This document shows positions 1 to 11,879 of a DNA stretch of 64,000 nucleotides, in pieces (positions within the stretch are counted from its first letter, which is position 1; each line of letters opens with the position of its first letter). The position numbers were made by a program, and so were the translations under genes. Origin of the DNA: Xestospongia muta (Eukaryota; Porifera; Demospongiae; Haplosclerida; Petrosiidae); NCBI GenBank assembly GCA_963693285.1, contig OY848920.1, positions 1,242,501 to 1,306,500 of the forward strand, in the 5' to 3' direction. The notes under the pieces are model-generated. The model saw only the letters and a program-made list of their open reading frames with translations, did no database searches and was not told the DNA's origin.

Positions 1-1744
1 GCTCAATATGGAGATGTTGATGTGTGTATTAATAATGCAGGCTTGTCACATCAAACACCCATATTAACAGGAGACACAGAACAATTTAAAGAAATATTAG
101 AGGTAGGTATAACTCCATTTTTTGTTTATCACGTGACAATTTTGACAGCACAGTCCTTATATTGTTAAAAATACAAGTATTACTTAGACTTTACAACTGG
201 TTAAAGACAGGGGCATATCTAGAAAAAATTGATGGCAGGGCCTCGGAAATGGGCGTGTTCAGTTTATTATTAATAATTATAATTTAATATTATACGTGTC
301 AAAAATTTAATTAGATCTAAGACAACACGTCACGATTGTTTTGTTTTTGTTTTTTTCCTTCGAATTCTGTAAGTACATCGTCCAAAGAAATAGTAACTTT
401 TAGCTCATTCTTGATAAATAAAAGCGCAATATCTGTGAGTCTTTTCTCAGTCATTGTTGTTCTTAAACAAGTTTTAATTCTCTTAATACAAAACATTTAA
501 ATTAATTAATAATGAATATAATTATCAGTGAGGTTTGATGCACGGGCCTAGGCCCGGGTAGGCCTGGGCCCAGATACGCCACTGGTTAAAGATATACTGA
601 GCTATGCAGTAGATTTAGTAAAGAACCATTTCATTAATTTTATAAAGCATCCTGATGCTAGTATCATACTATTATATAATATAGTTATTACTATAGGTCA
701 ATGTATTAGCACCATGTGTTGTAACACGAGAGTATATGACTCAATTGAAGGAGAGAGGAGTAGACAATGGACACATTTTTGTAACTAATGGGTGAGTGCT
801 GATATATTCTTTGATGAAAATGACAATTTAAATTATTTTTTAAAATTATAAATAATGTAATGCTATGCTTTGTATTTTACAGGATAAGTATTACAATTAT
901 GCCATGTCATTAGGTTCATTTTATTGGGAGTAATGTAGCTACTAATAACTGCCTTCTCTTAGCCTTGAAAACCATTTTCTTATTATGTGTTGCTAGTAGT
1001 AATTTATTTTAGTTGCAATTATTGAATAGTCAGTAGGTAAGTATTTTCTATACATATAGAATCAGAATGTTAAGGAGGTATAGTATGTTACACATCCATT
1101 AGCAAAGGCTATAATGTTGAACAATCATTATATTTGTATAATTTGTGTTGATAGTATTACTGGCCATATTATGCATCTTTTGAAAATGCTTCATTTCTAC
1201 TCTGCTGCTAAACGTGCAGTTACTGCTATTATTGAGGGTATCCGTCAAGAGTTAAGAGAGATAAAATCAAACTGTCGTGTCACAGTAAGTTAGTATTACA
1301 ATTATATATTGTATATCATATACAGAATAATATTTAACATTATTTTTGCAGTCTATATCACCTGGTCTTGTGAGGACAGAGTTTATCGGGAGATTTACAA
1401 AAGCAGATGATATTGATGAAGTGATGAAAAGCTATGACAAACTTGTTGACAATGTAAGAAGAAAGATGTTATAGTTTGTAATTTATTTGGCTTGTCCTAA
1501 AGTTAGATTAGGTTGTTGCATGTTGGTTCAATAAATTATGTGTGCATGTCACACTTGTTAGTATTTTAAATAGTGTTTGTATTATAGTATGGGATATTAT
1601 TACCTGATGACATAGCCAGTAGTCTTTGTCTAGTCTGCTACACCAAGAATGGAGGTACAGGTTTGAAATACCTGCTGTACATGTATTATTTATTATGTAT
1701 AGGTGAATGAAATAATTATAAGACCAACTGCTCAACCTCATTAG
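1..1744 (+). pseudogene. SDR-A: DHRS11-like short-chain dehydrogenase, 5'-cut by the window and frameshifted
   Basis: Partial member of the SDR array. Coding blocks are 1-102 (end of exon 2, with NNAG), 697-791, 1155-1284, 1352-1453, 1588-1654 and 1703-1744; exon 1 lies outside the window. The active-site Tyr and Lys (YSAAK) are intact. Exon 6 is 67 nt where every other copy has 72: five bases after the GCCAGT codons are missing compared with SDR-C. The frame then ends early in exon 7 and the last ~20 residues are lost. The split codon that gives the catalytic Ser in related copies reads Gly here (AAT GG|T). It is otherwise almost the same as SDR-C, 5.43 kb downstream. Either a recent pseudogene or an assembly error; the exon 6 deletion decides. 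Confidence 0.8.
208..584. mobile_element. 377-bp hAT-like non-autonomous transposon, copy 1
   Basis: Ends are imperfect inverted repeats, CAGGGGCATATCTAG on the left and, on the other strand, CAGTGGCGTATCTGG on the right (12 of 15 match). It is flanked by an exact 8-bp direct repeat GTTAAAGA at 200-207 and 585-592, the target-site length typical of hAT elements. It lies in intron 2 of SDR-A. There is no transposase reading frame, and the right end is a GC-rich near-palindrome built of GGCCC and GGGCC blocks. Confidence 0.85.
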
Positions 1745-1905
1745 AAAACTAAAAAATATTCAATTTGAAAGTAACACTTATAAATAAATTCATTTTTTCA
1801 TGATCAATGAATAACGTTTTTTTGATCAAATAATCGCTTGTGGCCAAAAATTGTTATAGTAAGTATGCTTGATGTGTAGATACAGCCTTGAATAAAAATA
1901 GAACA

Positions 1906-2210
1906 ATGGACAAGATGTGTAGCTTTGGTAACAAGAGCTAGTGAGTTTGTGAATTGGAAAGGTTATTGCTAACACTTTTCAAGGTCCACACTAGTTACTT
2001 GTCTGTTATTTTCTAGTTTATATGTGTCCTGGTCTGATATGAATTGATCAAAAATAAAGTTGTTGAAGAAACAAGACAATCACATGACAAGCTTGTCTAT
2101 AATGTAAGAATAAATTGATAATGTATGACACGTATTTTTAGGGTCACGTTCTTGAAGGTAAAAGTAGAATGTTATTATCTTTGTGCTAGTACTAGTACTA
2201 GTTAATGGAG
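1906..2210 (+). pseudogene. Decayed SDR exons (exon 1 plus exon 5/6 remnants)
   Basis: At 1906 a degraded copy of SDR exon 1 is visible: ATGGAC followed by TGTAGCTTTGGTAAC and GAGCTAGT, out of frame and stopped after 11 codons. From about 2050 a remnant of exon 5 (..GACAAGCTTGTCTATAAT, then GTAAG) follows, then from about 2142 a remnant of exon 6 ending in ATGGAG before GTATG. Exons 2-4 are missing. A near-identical copy lies at 7341-7654. Confidence 0.75.
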
Positions 2211-2589
2211 GTATGTATGTAAGAACTATAATTACGATATCAACGGTGAGAATAGTTGTGTAAAGAGTAACAGTTTTTTCTGAACTTTTTAAACGTCCAT
2301 AATTACATGCCATCTTTTTAATTTTGAGGCTACATAATGACTAATTCATTAAAAGAAATCTATTTTTTAAGTACAATATACAAAGTTATGGTTTACTAAT
2401 AACAGACATTAAAATGTTACTACTACACTTTGTACTACTACATGACTTTCTTGTAGTATACTTACTATGAAATATTTGCTTGGCGTATAAGTATAATCAT
2501 TGTTTTATTGTAAGTAAGGTAAAACTATAGACCTTACTGTCAGAATGTATAGATGCATAAGTGTTATACCTACTATTATATAAGAGTAA

Positions 2590-2899
2590 AAATAAAGTTA
2601 ATGATATTATAATTGTATCAATGAAAGGCTATGAATGCTATGATGTAGCTGTTTGTAATGTAAGATACGATTATAATATTAGCTCATGTCCAGTATTTAG
2701 TATTTATAAATATCCTACACTTTTATTATAGAGTGAGGTCCTGTTAGCTGAAGATGTAACCAGTGCTTTTGTTCTTGTTCTGAGTGCACCACTAAGAATG
2801 GAGGTATACACACACACACATGCTAGACATAAGTCTTATTTTACTTTATACATTTTATTATTGTAGGTAAATTATATGATTATACAACCAACTTTCTGA
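2590..2899 (+). pseudogene. Decayed SDR exons 5-7
   Basis: Three blocks match SDR exons 5, 6 and 7 in order and spacing, with splice-like borders still visible: an AATGTAAG end near 2660, GAAGATGTAACCAGTGC near 2750, and the terminal exon after TAG near 2867 ending TTTCTGA. Their frames do not join to an open gene. Related remnants are at 4630-4940, 8025-8335 and 10071-10381. Confidence 0.75.
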
Positions 2900-3091
2900 A
2901 GAATTTTCAGAAGAAAAAAATTGACAAACTTGAACAAAACATTCTATTACCTTATTCCAAAAACTACACATAGCTATTTTTCTTAGTCAAGGTGATTTTT
3001 AGTCACGTGTGTAGTTATGGTTTATTTAATAATTAATTTGTTTAGTTATTATTAAAAGTGCTGTATGTAATAAGTGTCCTTTGAAAAAGAA

Positions 3092-4192
3092 ATGGAACGT
3101 TGGGCAGGTCGTGTAGCTTTGGTAACTGGAGCTAGTAGTGGTATAGGAGCAGCTATAACTGTAACACTAGCACAGAAAGGAATGATAGTGATTGGAGTGG
3201 CTAGAAATAAAGACAAAGTAGAGGTCAGTGAATGAAGGAGGTGTGGCTATATTTAACTATGCAGCTTTTATAGGCTTTGTCCAGCCAGTTAAGTGGTGCT
3301 AGTGGTAAGATAGTTGCTATGAAATGTGATTTAAGTAATGAAGAAGAGATAAAGAGTGTCTTTGCTGCTGCTAAAACTCAGTTTGGAGGTATTGATGTGT
3401 GTATTAATAATGCTGGATTAGCTCATAAGGCTCCTTTGTTAACTGGAGAAACTCATTACTGGAGAGATATGTTAGAGGTAAGCTGACAGTAGTACAACTA
3501 GTTTTCATCATTTATTATTACTATAGGTCAATGTATTAGCTCCATGTATTATAACACGAGAGTACATGACTCAATTGAAAGAGAAAGGAGTAGATGATGG
3601 ACACATTATTATTCTCAACAGGTATATACAGAATCAAAGTATATACAGAACTTATGTTGGTTTAGTGTTGCTGGACATAAAGTGATTCAAGCATCACCTA
3701 CTCATTTCTACTGTGCCAGTAAATTTGCTGTTACTGCTATTGTTGAAGGTATACGTCAGGAGTTGAGGGAGATGAAGTCAAATTGTCGTGTTACTGTAAG
3801 TGTATGCTAGTAAGTATGCAATAATAATTGTTTTTTGCAGTCAATATCACCTGGTCATGTGCGTACTGAGTTTATGGGTAGGCTTATAAAGGCAGATGAT
3901 ATTAAAGAATCAATGAAAATGTATGATTCAGTTCTTCCCGATAATGTAAGAGGTTAAGCAACACTTTTTAATTTATGTTTTTAATTGATACCTCTTAAAC
4001 ATTTAATGACACATTTGTGCCTATAGGGTGAGGTGCTACTATCTGAAGATGTAGCCAGTGCTGTGGTGTTCGTTTTGAGTGCTCCACCAAGAATGGAGGT
4101 ATGTACACATTATTACATTACATAAGATTGTGTCAACATTACTAATATAGGTGAATGAGATGATTATACGTCCTACTGCTCAAGATATTTGA
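3092..4192 (+). CDS. SDR-B: DHRS11-like NAD(P)-dependent short-chain dehydrogenase/reductase
   Basis: Classical SDR oxidoreductase, 259 residues, close to the 260 of vertebrate DHRS11 (a cytosolic NADPH-dependent keto-steroid/dicarbonyl reductase). Exons: 3092-3223, 3274-3477, 3527-3621, 3666-3795, 3841-3945, 4027-4098, 4151-4192. Rossmann motif TGASSGIG is at residues 12-19, NNAG at 89-92, tetrad Asn114, Ser144, Tyr159 and Lys163 (YCASK), and SISPG at 188-192. The Ser-Tyr spacing of 15 equals that of DHRS11. The Ser144 codon is split by intron 3 (AG|T). The start ATG follows GAAAAAGAA, shared by the array. Introns are 45-81 nt. Substrate cannot be told from sequence. The gene is duplicated as SDR-D. 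Confidence 0.9.
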
Positions 4193-4629
4193 AAAGAATG
4201 GATGTTAGACTTGGATCAAAACAAACTAGATTAGAAACTAGAGTGTTGTAGTATTATCTTTAACTAATTTTTAAATAATTTTTTGCTACCAATAATTATA
4301 TAAAAAACCTTTTGTACTAATTCAGTTTTTCTGAACATACATACATTTATAATTTCGTGCAATCTTTTTTAATTTTGAGGCTACACTAAAATAAATCTAT
4401 TTTTAAAGTACAATATACAAAGTTATGGTTTACTAATAACAGACATTGTTAAAATGTTAGTATTACACTTACTACTACTACATGACTTTCTTGTAGTATA
4501 TTTATTATGAAATATTTGCTTGGTGTATAAATATAATCATTGCTTTATTGTAAGTAAAGTAAAACTATAGACCTTACTGTCAGAATGTATAGATGTATAA
4601 GTGTTATACCTACTATTATATAAGAGTGA

Positions 4630-4940
4630 AAATAAAGTTAATGATATTATAATTGTATCAATGAAAGGCTATAAATGCTATGATGTAGCTGTTTGTAATG
4701 TAAAAGATACTATTATAATATTAGCTCATGTCCAGTATTTAGTATTTATAAATATTCTACACTTTTATTATAGAGTGAGGTCCTGTTAGCTGAAGATGTA
4801 ACCAGTACTTTTGTTCTTGTTCTGAGTGCACCACTAATGGAGGTATATACACACACATGCTAGACATTAGTCTTATTTTATACTTTATACATTTTATTAT
4901 TGTAGGTAAATTATATGATTATACAACCAACTTTCTATGA
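4630..4940 (+). pseudogene. Decayed SDR exons 5-7
   Basis: Same kind of remnant as at 2590-2899: exon 5 (ending near 4698), exon 6 (from 4773, GAAGATGTAACCAGTAC, ending ATGGAG with a 3-codon loss before it) and exon 7 (4905-4940, ending TTTCTATGA). There is no start or upstream exon. It lies between SDR-B and SDR-C and is copied at 10071-10381. Confidence 0.72.
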
Positions 4941-5142
4941 AGAATTTTCAGAAGAAAAAAATTGACAAACTTGCATGAACAAAACATTCTATTACCTCTA
5001 GGTTCCTGACAATTACATAGCTATATTTCTTAGTCAAGATGATTTTTAGTCACGTGTGTACGTAGTTGTGGTTTTTTAAAATTTTTGTTTAGTTAAAAGT
5101 GCTGCCTGTAATAAGTGCCCTTTAATTTGAATTGAAAAAGAA

Positions 5143-7182
5143 ATGGAGCGTTGGGCAGGTCGTGTAGCTTTGGTAACTGGAGCTAGTAGTGGTATAGGAG
5201 CAGCTATAACTGTGGCACTAGCACAGAAAGGAATGATAGTGATTGGAGTGGCTAGAAATAAAGACAAAGTAGAGGTCAGTGAATGATGGAGGTGCATTCA
5301 TGCGGCTATATTTTAGCTTTATAACATTATAGGCTTTATCCAGCCAGTTAAATGGTGCTAGTGGTAAGATAGTGGGTATGAAATGTGATTTACGTAATGA
5401 AGAAGAGATAAAGAGTGTCTTCGTTGCCATTAAAGCTCAATATGGAGGTGTTGATGTGTGTATTAATAATGCAGGCTTGTCGCATCAAACACCCATATTA
5501 ACAGGAGACACAGAACACTTTAAAGAAATATTAGAGGTAGGTTTAACTCCAACATTTGTTTATCACGTGACAATTTTGACAGCACAGTCCTTATATTGTT
5601 AAAAATACAAGTATTACTTAGACTTTATAACTGGTTAATGACAGGGGCATACCTAGAAAAAATTGATGGTAGGGCCTCGGAAGTGGGCGTGCTCAGTTTA
5701 TTATTAATAATTATAGTTTAATATTATACGTGTCAAAAATTTAATTAGATCTAAGACAACACGTCACGATTGTTTTGTTTTTGTTTTTTTCCTTCGAATT
5801 CCGTAAGTACATCGTCCAAAGAAATAGTAACTCTTAGCTTATTCTTGATAAATAAAAGTGCGATATCTGTGAGTCTTTTCTCAGTCATTGTTGTTCTTAA
5901 ACAAGTTTTAATTCTCTTAATACAAAACATTTAAATTAATTAATAATGAATATAATTATCAGTGAGGTTTGATGCACGGGCCCAGGCCCGGGTAGGCCTG
6001 GGCCCAGGTACGCCACTGGTTAAAGATATACTGAGCTATGCAGTAGATTTAGTAAAGAACCATTTCATTAATTTTATAAAGTATCCTGATGCTAGTATCA
6101 TACTATTATATAATATAGTTATTACTATAGGTCAATGTATTAGCACCATGTGTTGTAACACGAGAGTATATGACTCAATTGAAGGAGAGAGGAGTAGACG
6201 ATGGACACATTTTTGTAACTAATGGGTGAGTGCTGATATATTCTTTGATGAAAATGACCATTTAAATTATTTTTTAAAATTATAAATAATGTAACGCTAT
6301 GCTTTGTATTTTACAGGATAAGTATTACAATTATGCCATGTCATTAGGTTCATTTTATTGGGAGTAATGTAGCTACTAATAACTGCCTTCTCTTAGCCTT
6401 GAAAACCATTTTCTTATTATGTGTTGCTAGTAGTAATTTATTTTAGTTGCAATTATTGAATAGTCATTAGGTAACTATTTTCTATACATAGAATCAGAAT
6501 GTTACTGAGCTATAATGTGCTACACATCCATTAGCAAAGGCTATAATGTTGAACAATCATTATATTTGTATAATTTGTGTTGATAGTATTACTGGCCATA
6601 TTATGCATCCTTTGAAAACGCTTCATTTCTACTCTGCTGCTAAACATGCTGTTACTGCTATTGTTGAGGGTATTCGTCAAGAGTTAAGAGAGATAAAATC
6701 AAACTGTCATGTCACAGTAAGTTAGTATTACAATTATATATTGTATATCACATACACAATGATATTTAACATTATTTTTGTAGTCTATATCACCTGGTCT
6801 CGTGAGGACAGAGTTTATCGGGAGATTTATAAAAGCAGATGATATTGATAAAGTGATGAAAAGCTATGACAAACTTGTTGACAGTGTAAGAAGAAAGATG
6901 TTATAGTTTGTAATTTATTTGGCTTGTCCTAAAGTTAGATTAGGTTGTTGCATGTTGGTTCAATAAATTATGTGTGCATGTTGCACTTGTTAGTATTTTA
7001 AATGGTGTTTGTATTATAGTATGGGATATTATTACCTGATGACATAGCCAGTGCTGTAGTCTTTGTCTTATCTGCTCCACCAAGAATGGAGGTACAGGTT
7101 TGAAATACCTGCTTGTACATGTATTATTTATTATGTATAGGTGAATGAAATAATTATAAGACCAACTGCTCAACCTCATTAG
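5143..7182 (+). CDS. SDR-C: DHRS11-like short-chain dehydrogenase with Gly at the catalytic Ser position
   Basis: Exons: 5143-5274, 5333-5536, 6131-6225, 6587-6716, 6784-6885, 7020-7091, 7141-7182; 258 residues and an open frame throughout. TGASSGIG, NNAG and the Tyr/Lys pair (YSAAK) are present. The sequence diverges from SDR-B in exon 2 (GGVDV, LSHQTPILTGD) and exon 5 (one codon shorter). At the intron 3 junction the codon is GG|T (Gly) where B, E, F and G have AG|T or AG|C (Ser), and Thr follows two residues later (NGITGH). Catalysis may be altered; this is inference. Intron 2 (594 nt) carries a 377-bp transposon. Intact counterpart of the broken SDR-A. Confidence 0.88.
5642..6018. mobile_element. 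377-bp hAT-like non-autonomous transposon, copy 2
   Basis: Same element at the same position in intron 2 of SDR-C as in SDR-A. Flanks are GTTAATGA (5634-5641) and GTTAAAGA (6019-6026), an 8-bp target duplication with one later change. Because the site is shared, the insertion predates the duplication of the 5.44-kb unit. Confidence 0.85.
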
Positions 7183-7340
7183 AAAACTAAAAAATATTCA
7201 ATTTGAAAGTAACACTTGTAAATAAATTCATTTTTTCATGATCAATGAATAACGTTTTTTGTTTGATCAAATAATGGCTTGTGGCCAAAAATTGTAAGTA
7301 TGCTTGATGTGTAGATACAGCCTTGAATAAAAATGGAACA

Positions 7341-7654
7341 ATGGACAAGATGTGTAGCTTTGGTAACAAGAGCTAGTGAGTTTGTAAATATGTGAATTGG
7401 AAAGGTTATTGCTAACACTTTTCAAGGTCCACACTAGTTACTTGTCTGCTATTTTCTAGTTTATATGTGTCCTGGTCTGATATGAATTGATCAAAAATAA
7501 AGTTGTTGAAGAAACAAGACAATCACATGACAAGCTTGTCTATAATGTAAGAATAAATTGATAATGTATGACACGTATTTTTAGGGTCACGTTCTTGAAG
7601 GTAAAAGTAGAATGTTATTATCTTTGTGCTAGTACTAGTACTAGTTAATGGAGG
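7341..7654 (+). pseudogene. Decayed SDR exons (exon 1 plus exon 5/6 remnants), second copy
   Basis: Near-identical to 1906-2210, shifted by about 5.44 kb: ATGGAC at 7341 with the broken exon 1, exon 5 remnant around 7500-7547 and exon 6 remnant from about 7585 to the ATGGAG before GTATG. No usable frame. Confidence 0.73.
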
Positions 7655-8024
7655 TATGTATGTAACAACTATAATTATGGTATCAATGGTGAGAACAGTT
7701 GTGTAAAGAGTAACAGTTTTTTTCTGAACTTTTTAAACGTCCATAATTACATGCCATCTTTTTAATTTTGAGGCTACATAATGACTAATTCATTAAAATA
7801 AATCTATTTTTTAAGTACAATATACAAAGTTATGGTTTACTGACAGATGTTGTTAAAATGTTAGTACTACATGTACTACTACATGACTTTCTTGTAGTAT
7901 ATGAAATATTTGCTTGGTGTATAAGTATAATCATTGCTTTATTGTAAGTAAGGTAAAACTATAGACCTTACTGTCAGACTGTATAGATGCATAAGTGTTA
8001 TACCTACTATTATATAAGAGTGAA

Positions 8025-8335
8025 AATAAAGTTAATGATATTATAATTGTATCAATGAAAGGCTATGAATGCTATGATGTAGCTGTTTGTAATGTAAAAG
8101 ATATTATTATAATATTAGCTCATGTCCATCATTTAGTATTTATAAATTTTCTACACTTTTATTATAGAGTGAGGTCTTGTTAGCTGAAGATGTAACCAAT
8201 GCTTTTGTTCTTGTTCTGAGTGTACCACTAAGAATGGAGGTATATACACACACATGCTAGGCATTAGTCTTATTTTATACTTTATACATTTTATTATTGT
8301 AGGTAAATTATATGATTATACAACCAACTTTCTAA
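8025..8335 (+). pseudogene. Decayed SDR exons 5-7
   Basis: Copy of the 2590-2899 remnant in the second duplication unit; exon 6 block near 8165-8238 and terminal exon near 8303-8335 ending TTTCTAA. Small differences show independent decay. Confidence 0.72.
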
Positions 8336-8527
8336 AGACTTTTCAGAAGAAAAAATTGACAAACTTGAACAAAACATTCTATTACCTTATTCCAAAAACT
8401 ACATATAGCTATATTTCTTAGTCAAGGTGATTTTTAGTCACGTGTGTAGTTATGGTTTTAATTAAAAATTAATTTGTTTAGTTATTATTAAAAGTGCTGT
8501 ATGTAATAAGTGTCCTTTGAAAAAGAA

Positions 8528-9634
8528 ATGGAGCGTTGGGCAGGTCGTGTAGCTTTGGTAACTGGAGCTAGTAGTGGTATAGGAGCAGCTATAACTGTAA
8601 CACTAGCACAGAAAGGAATGATAGTGATTGGAGTGGCTAGAAATAAAGACAAAGTAGAGGTCAGTGAATGAAGGAGGTGTGGCTATATTTAACTATGCAG
8701 CTTTAATAGGCTTTGTCCAGCCAGTTAAGTGGTGCTAGTGGTAAGATAGTTGCTATGAAATGTGATTTACATAATGAAGAAGAGATAAAGAGTGTCTTTG
8801 CTGCTGCTAAAACTCAGTTTGGAGGTATTGATGTGTGTATTAATAATGCTGGATTAGCTCATAAGGCTCCTTTGTTAACTGGAGAAACTCATTACTGGAG
8901 AGATATGTTAGAGGTAAGCTGACAGTAGTACAACTAGTTTTCATCATTTATTATTACTATAGGTCAATGTATTAGCTCCATGTATTATAACACGAGAGTA
9001 TATGACTCAATTGAAAGAGAGAGGAGTAGATGATGGACACATTATTATTGTCAACAAGTATATACAGAATCAAACTATATACAGAACTTAAAAATGTTGG
9101 TTTAGTGTTGCTGGACATAAAGTGATTCAAGCATCACCTACTCATTTCTACTGTGCCAGTAAATTTGCTGTTACTGCTATTGTTGAAGGTATACGTCAGG
9201 AGTTGAGGGAGATGAAGTCAAATTGTCGTGTTACTGTAAGTGTATGCTAGTAAGTATGCAATAATAATTGTTTTTTGCAGTCAATATCACCTGGTCATGT
9301 GCGTACTGAGTTTATGGGTAGGCTTATAAAGGCAGATGATATTAAAGAATCAATGAAAATGTATGATTCAGTTCTTCCCGATAATGTAAGAGGTTAAGCA
9401 ACACTTTTTAATTTATGTTTTTAATTGATACCTCTTAAACATTTAATGACACATTTGTGCCTATAGGGTGAGGTGCTACTATCTGAAGATGTAGCCAGTG
9501 CTGTGGTGTTCGTTTTGAGTGCTCCACCAAGAATGGAGGTATGTACACATTATTACATTACATAAGATTGTGTCATATTTTTACTAATATAGGTGAATGA
9601 GATGATTATACGTCCTACTGCTCAAGATATTTAA
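8528..9634 (+). CDS. SDR-D: near-identical duplicate of SDR-B with Asn at the catalytic Ser codon
   Basis: Exons: 8528-8659, 8710-8913, 8963-9057, 9106-9235, 9281-9385, 9467-9538, 9593-9634; 259 residues. TGASSGIG, NNAG and YCASK are intact and the protein is almost the same as SDR-B. The last base of exon 3 is A, not G (AACAA before GTATAT), so the split codon reads AA|T (Asn) instead of AG|T (Ser), which also weakens the 5' splice site. If that splice site is used, the catalytic Ser is lost, although the gene is otherwise clean. The stop is TAA rather than the TGA of SDR-B. Confidence 0.88.
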
Positions 9635-10070
9635 AAGAATGGATGTTAGACTTGGATCAAAACAAACTAGATTAGAAACTAGAGTGTTGTAGTATTATCT
9701 TTAACTAATTTTTAAATAATTTTTTGCTACCAATAATTATATAAAAAACCTTTTGTACTAATTCAGTTTTTCTGAACATACATACATTTATAATTTCGTG
9801 CAATCTTTTTTAATTTTGAGGCTACACTAAAATAAATCTATTTTTAAAGTACAATATACAAAGTTATGGTTTACTAATAACAGACATTGTTAAAATGTTA
9901 GTATTACACTTACTACTACTACATGACTTTCTTGTAGTATATTTATTATGAAATATTTGCTTGGTGTATAAATATAATCATTGCTTTATTGTAAGTAAAG
10001 TAAAACTATAGACCTTACTGTCAGAATGTATAGATGTATAAGTGTTATACCTACTATTATATAAGAGTGA

Positions 10071-10381
10071 AAATAAAGTTAATGATATTATAATTGTATC
10101 AATGAAAGGCTATAAATGCTATGATGTAGCTGTTTGTAATGTAAAAGATACTATTATAATATTAGCTCATGTCCAGTATTTAGTATTTATAAATATTCTA
10201 CACTTTTATTATAGAGTGAGGTCCTGTTAGCTGAAGATGTAACCAGTACTTTTGTTCTTGTTCTGAGTGCACCACTAATGGAGGTATATACACACACATG
10301 CTAGACATTAGTCTTATTTTATACTTTATACATTTTATTATTGTAGGTAAATTATATGATTATACAACCAACTTTCTATGA
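10071..10381 (+). pseudogene. Decayed SDR exons 5-7
   Basis: Copy of 4630-4940, offset by 5441 bp and virtually unchanged; exon 6 block 10214-10282, terminal block 10346-10381. Confidence 0.72.
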
Positions 10382-10583
10382 AGAATTTTCAGAAGAAAAA
10401 AATTGACAAACTTGCATGAACAAAACATTCTATTACCTCTAGGTTCCTGACAATTACATAGCTATATTTCTTAGTCAAGATGATTTTTAGTCACGTGTGT
10501 ACGTAGTTGTGGTTTTTTAAAATTTTTGTTTAGTTAAAAGTGCTGCCTGTAATAAGTGCCCTTTAATTTGAATTGAAAAAGAA

Positions 10584-11704
10584 ATGGAGCGTTGGGCAGG
10601 TCGTGTAGCTTTGGTAACTGGAGCTAGTAGTGGTATAGGAGCAGCTATAACTGTGGCACTAGCACAGAAAGGAATGATAGTGATTGGAGTGGCTAGAAAT
10701 AAAGACAAAGTAGAGGTCAGTGAATGATGGAGGTGCATTCATGCGGCTATATTTTAGCTTTATAACATTATAGGCTTTATCCGGTCAGTTAAGTGGTGCT
10801 AGTGGTAAGATAGTTGCTATGAAATGTGATTTAAGCAATGAAGAAGAGATAAAGAGTGTCTTTGCTGCTGCTAAAACTCAGTTTGGAGGTATTGATGTGT
10901 GTATTAATAATGCTGGATTAGCTCATAATGCTCCTTTGTTAACTGGAGAAACTCAATACTGGAGAAATATATTAGAGGTAAAGCACATGACAATAGTACA
11001 AATAGTTTCATCATTTATTATTACTATAGGTCAATGTATTAGCTCCATGTATTATAACACGAGAGTATATGACTCAATTGAAAGAGAGAGGAGTAGATGA
11101 TGGACACATTATTATTTCTAACAGGTATATACAGAATCAAAGTTCTTGTTAAGGTACCTAAAAATGTTGGTTTAGTATTGCTGGACATAAAGTGATTCAA
11201 GCATCATCTGTTCATTTCTACTGTGCCAGTAAATTTGCTATTACTGCTATTGTTGAAGGTATACGTCAGGAGTTGAGGGAGATGAAGTCAAATTGTCGTG
11301 TTACTGTAAGTGTATGTTATTAAGTATGCAATATAGTAATTGTTTTTTGCAGTCAATATCACCTGGCCATGTGCGTACTGAGTTTATGGGTAGGTTTCTA
11401 AAGGCAGATGATATCAAAGAATCAATAAAAATATACGATTCAGTTCTTCCCGATAATGTAAGAAGTTAAGCATTACTTTTTTCATCTATATTTTAATTGA
11501 TACCTCTTAAACATTTAATGACACATTTGTGCCTATAGGGTAAGGTGTTACTATCTGAAGATGTAGCCAGTGCTGTGGTGTTTGTTTTGAGTGCTCCACC
11601 AAGAATGGAGGTATGTCCACATTATTACATTACATAACATTGTGTCAACATTACTAATATAGGTGAATGAGATGATTGTACGTCCTACTGTTCAAAATGT
11701 TTGA
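10584..11704 (+). CDS. SDR-E: DHRS11-like short-chain dehydrogenase, apparent C/B hybrid
   Basis: Exons: 10584-10715, 10774-10977, 11030-11124, 11176-11305, 11353-11457, 11539-11610, 11663-11704; 259 residues. TGASSGIG, NNAG, Ser (SIAGH), Tyr and Lys (YCASK) are all present, so the catalytic set is complete. Upstream DNA, exon 1 and intron 1 match SDR-C, while exon 2 onward matches SDR-B/D. This marks the right edge of the 5.44-kb duplication near 10780 and suggests unequal crossing-over inside a gene. Confidence 0.9.
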
Positions 11705-11879
11705 AAAGAATGGATGTTAGACTTGGATCAAAAACAAACTAGATTAGAAACTAGTGTTCCAGTAATATCTTTAACTAATTTTTAAATTATTTTTTGCTAC
11801 CAATAATTATATAATAAGCTTTTGTACTAACTCAGTTTTTCTGAACATACATACGTTTATAATTTCATGCAATCTTTTT

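Noticed and set aside
2590..2899. SDR-like exons 5-7 as an extra live gene or alternative 3' end of the upstream SDR
   Set aside because: Frames do not join, residues conserved in all live copies are changed, and similar decayed sets recur in each unit.
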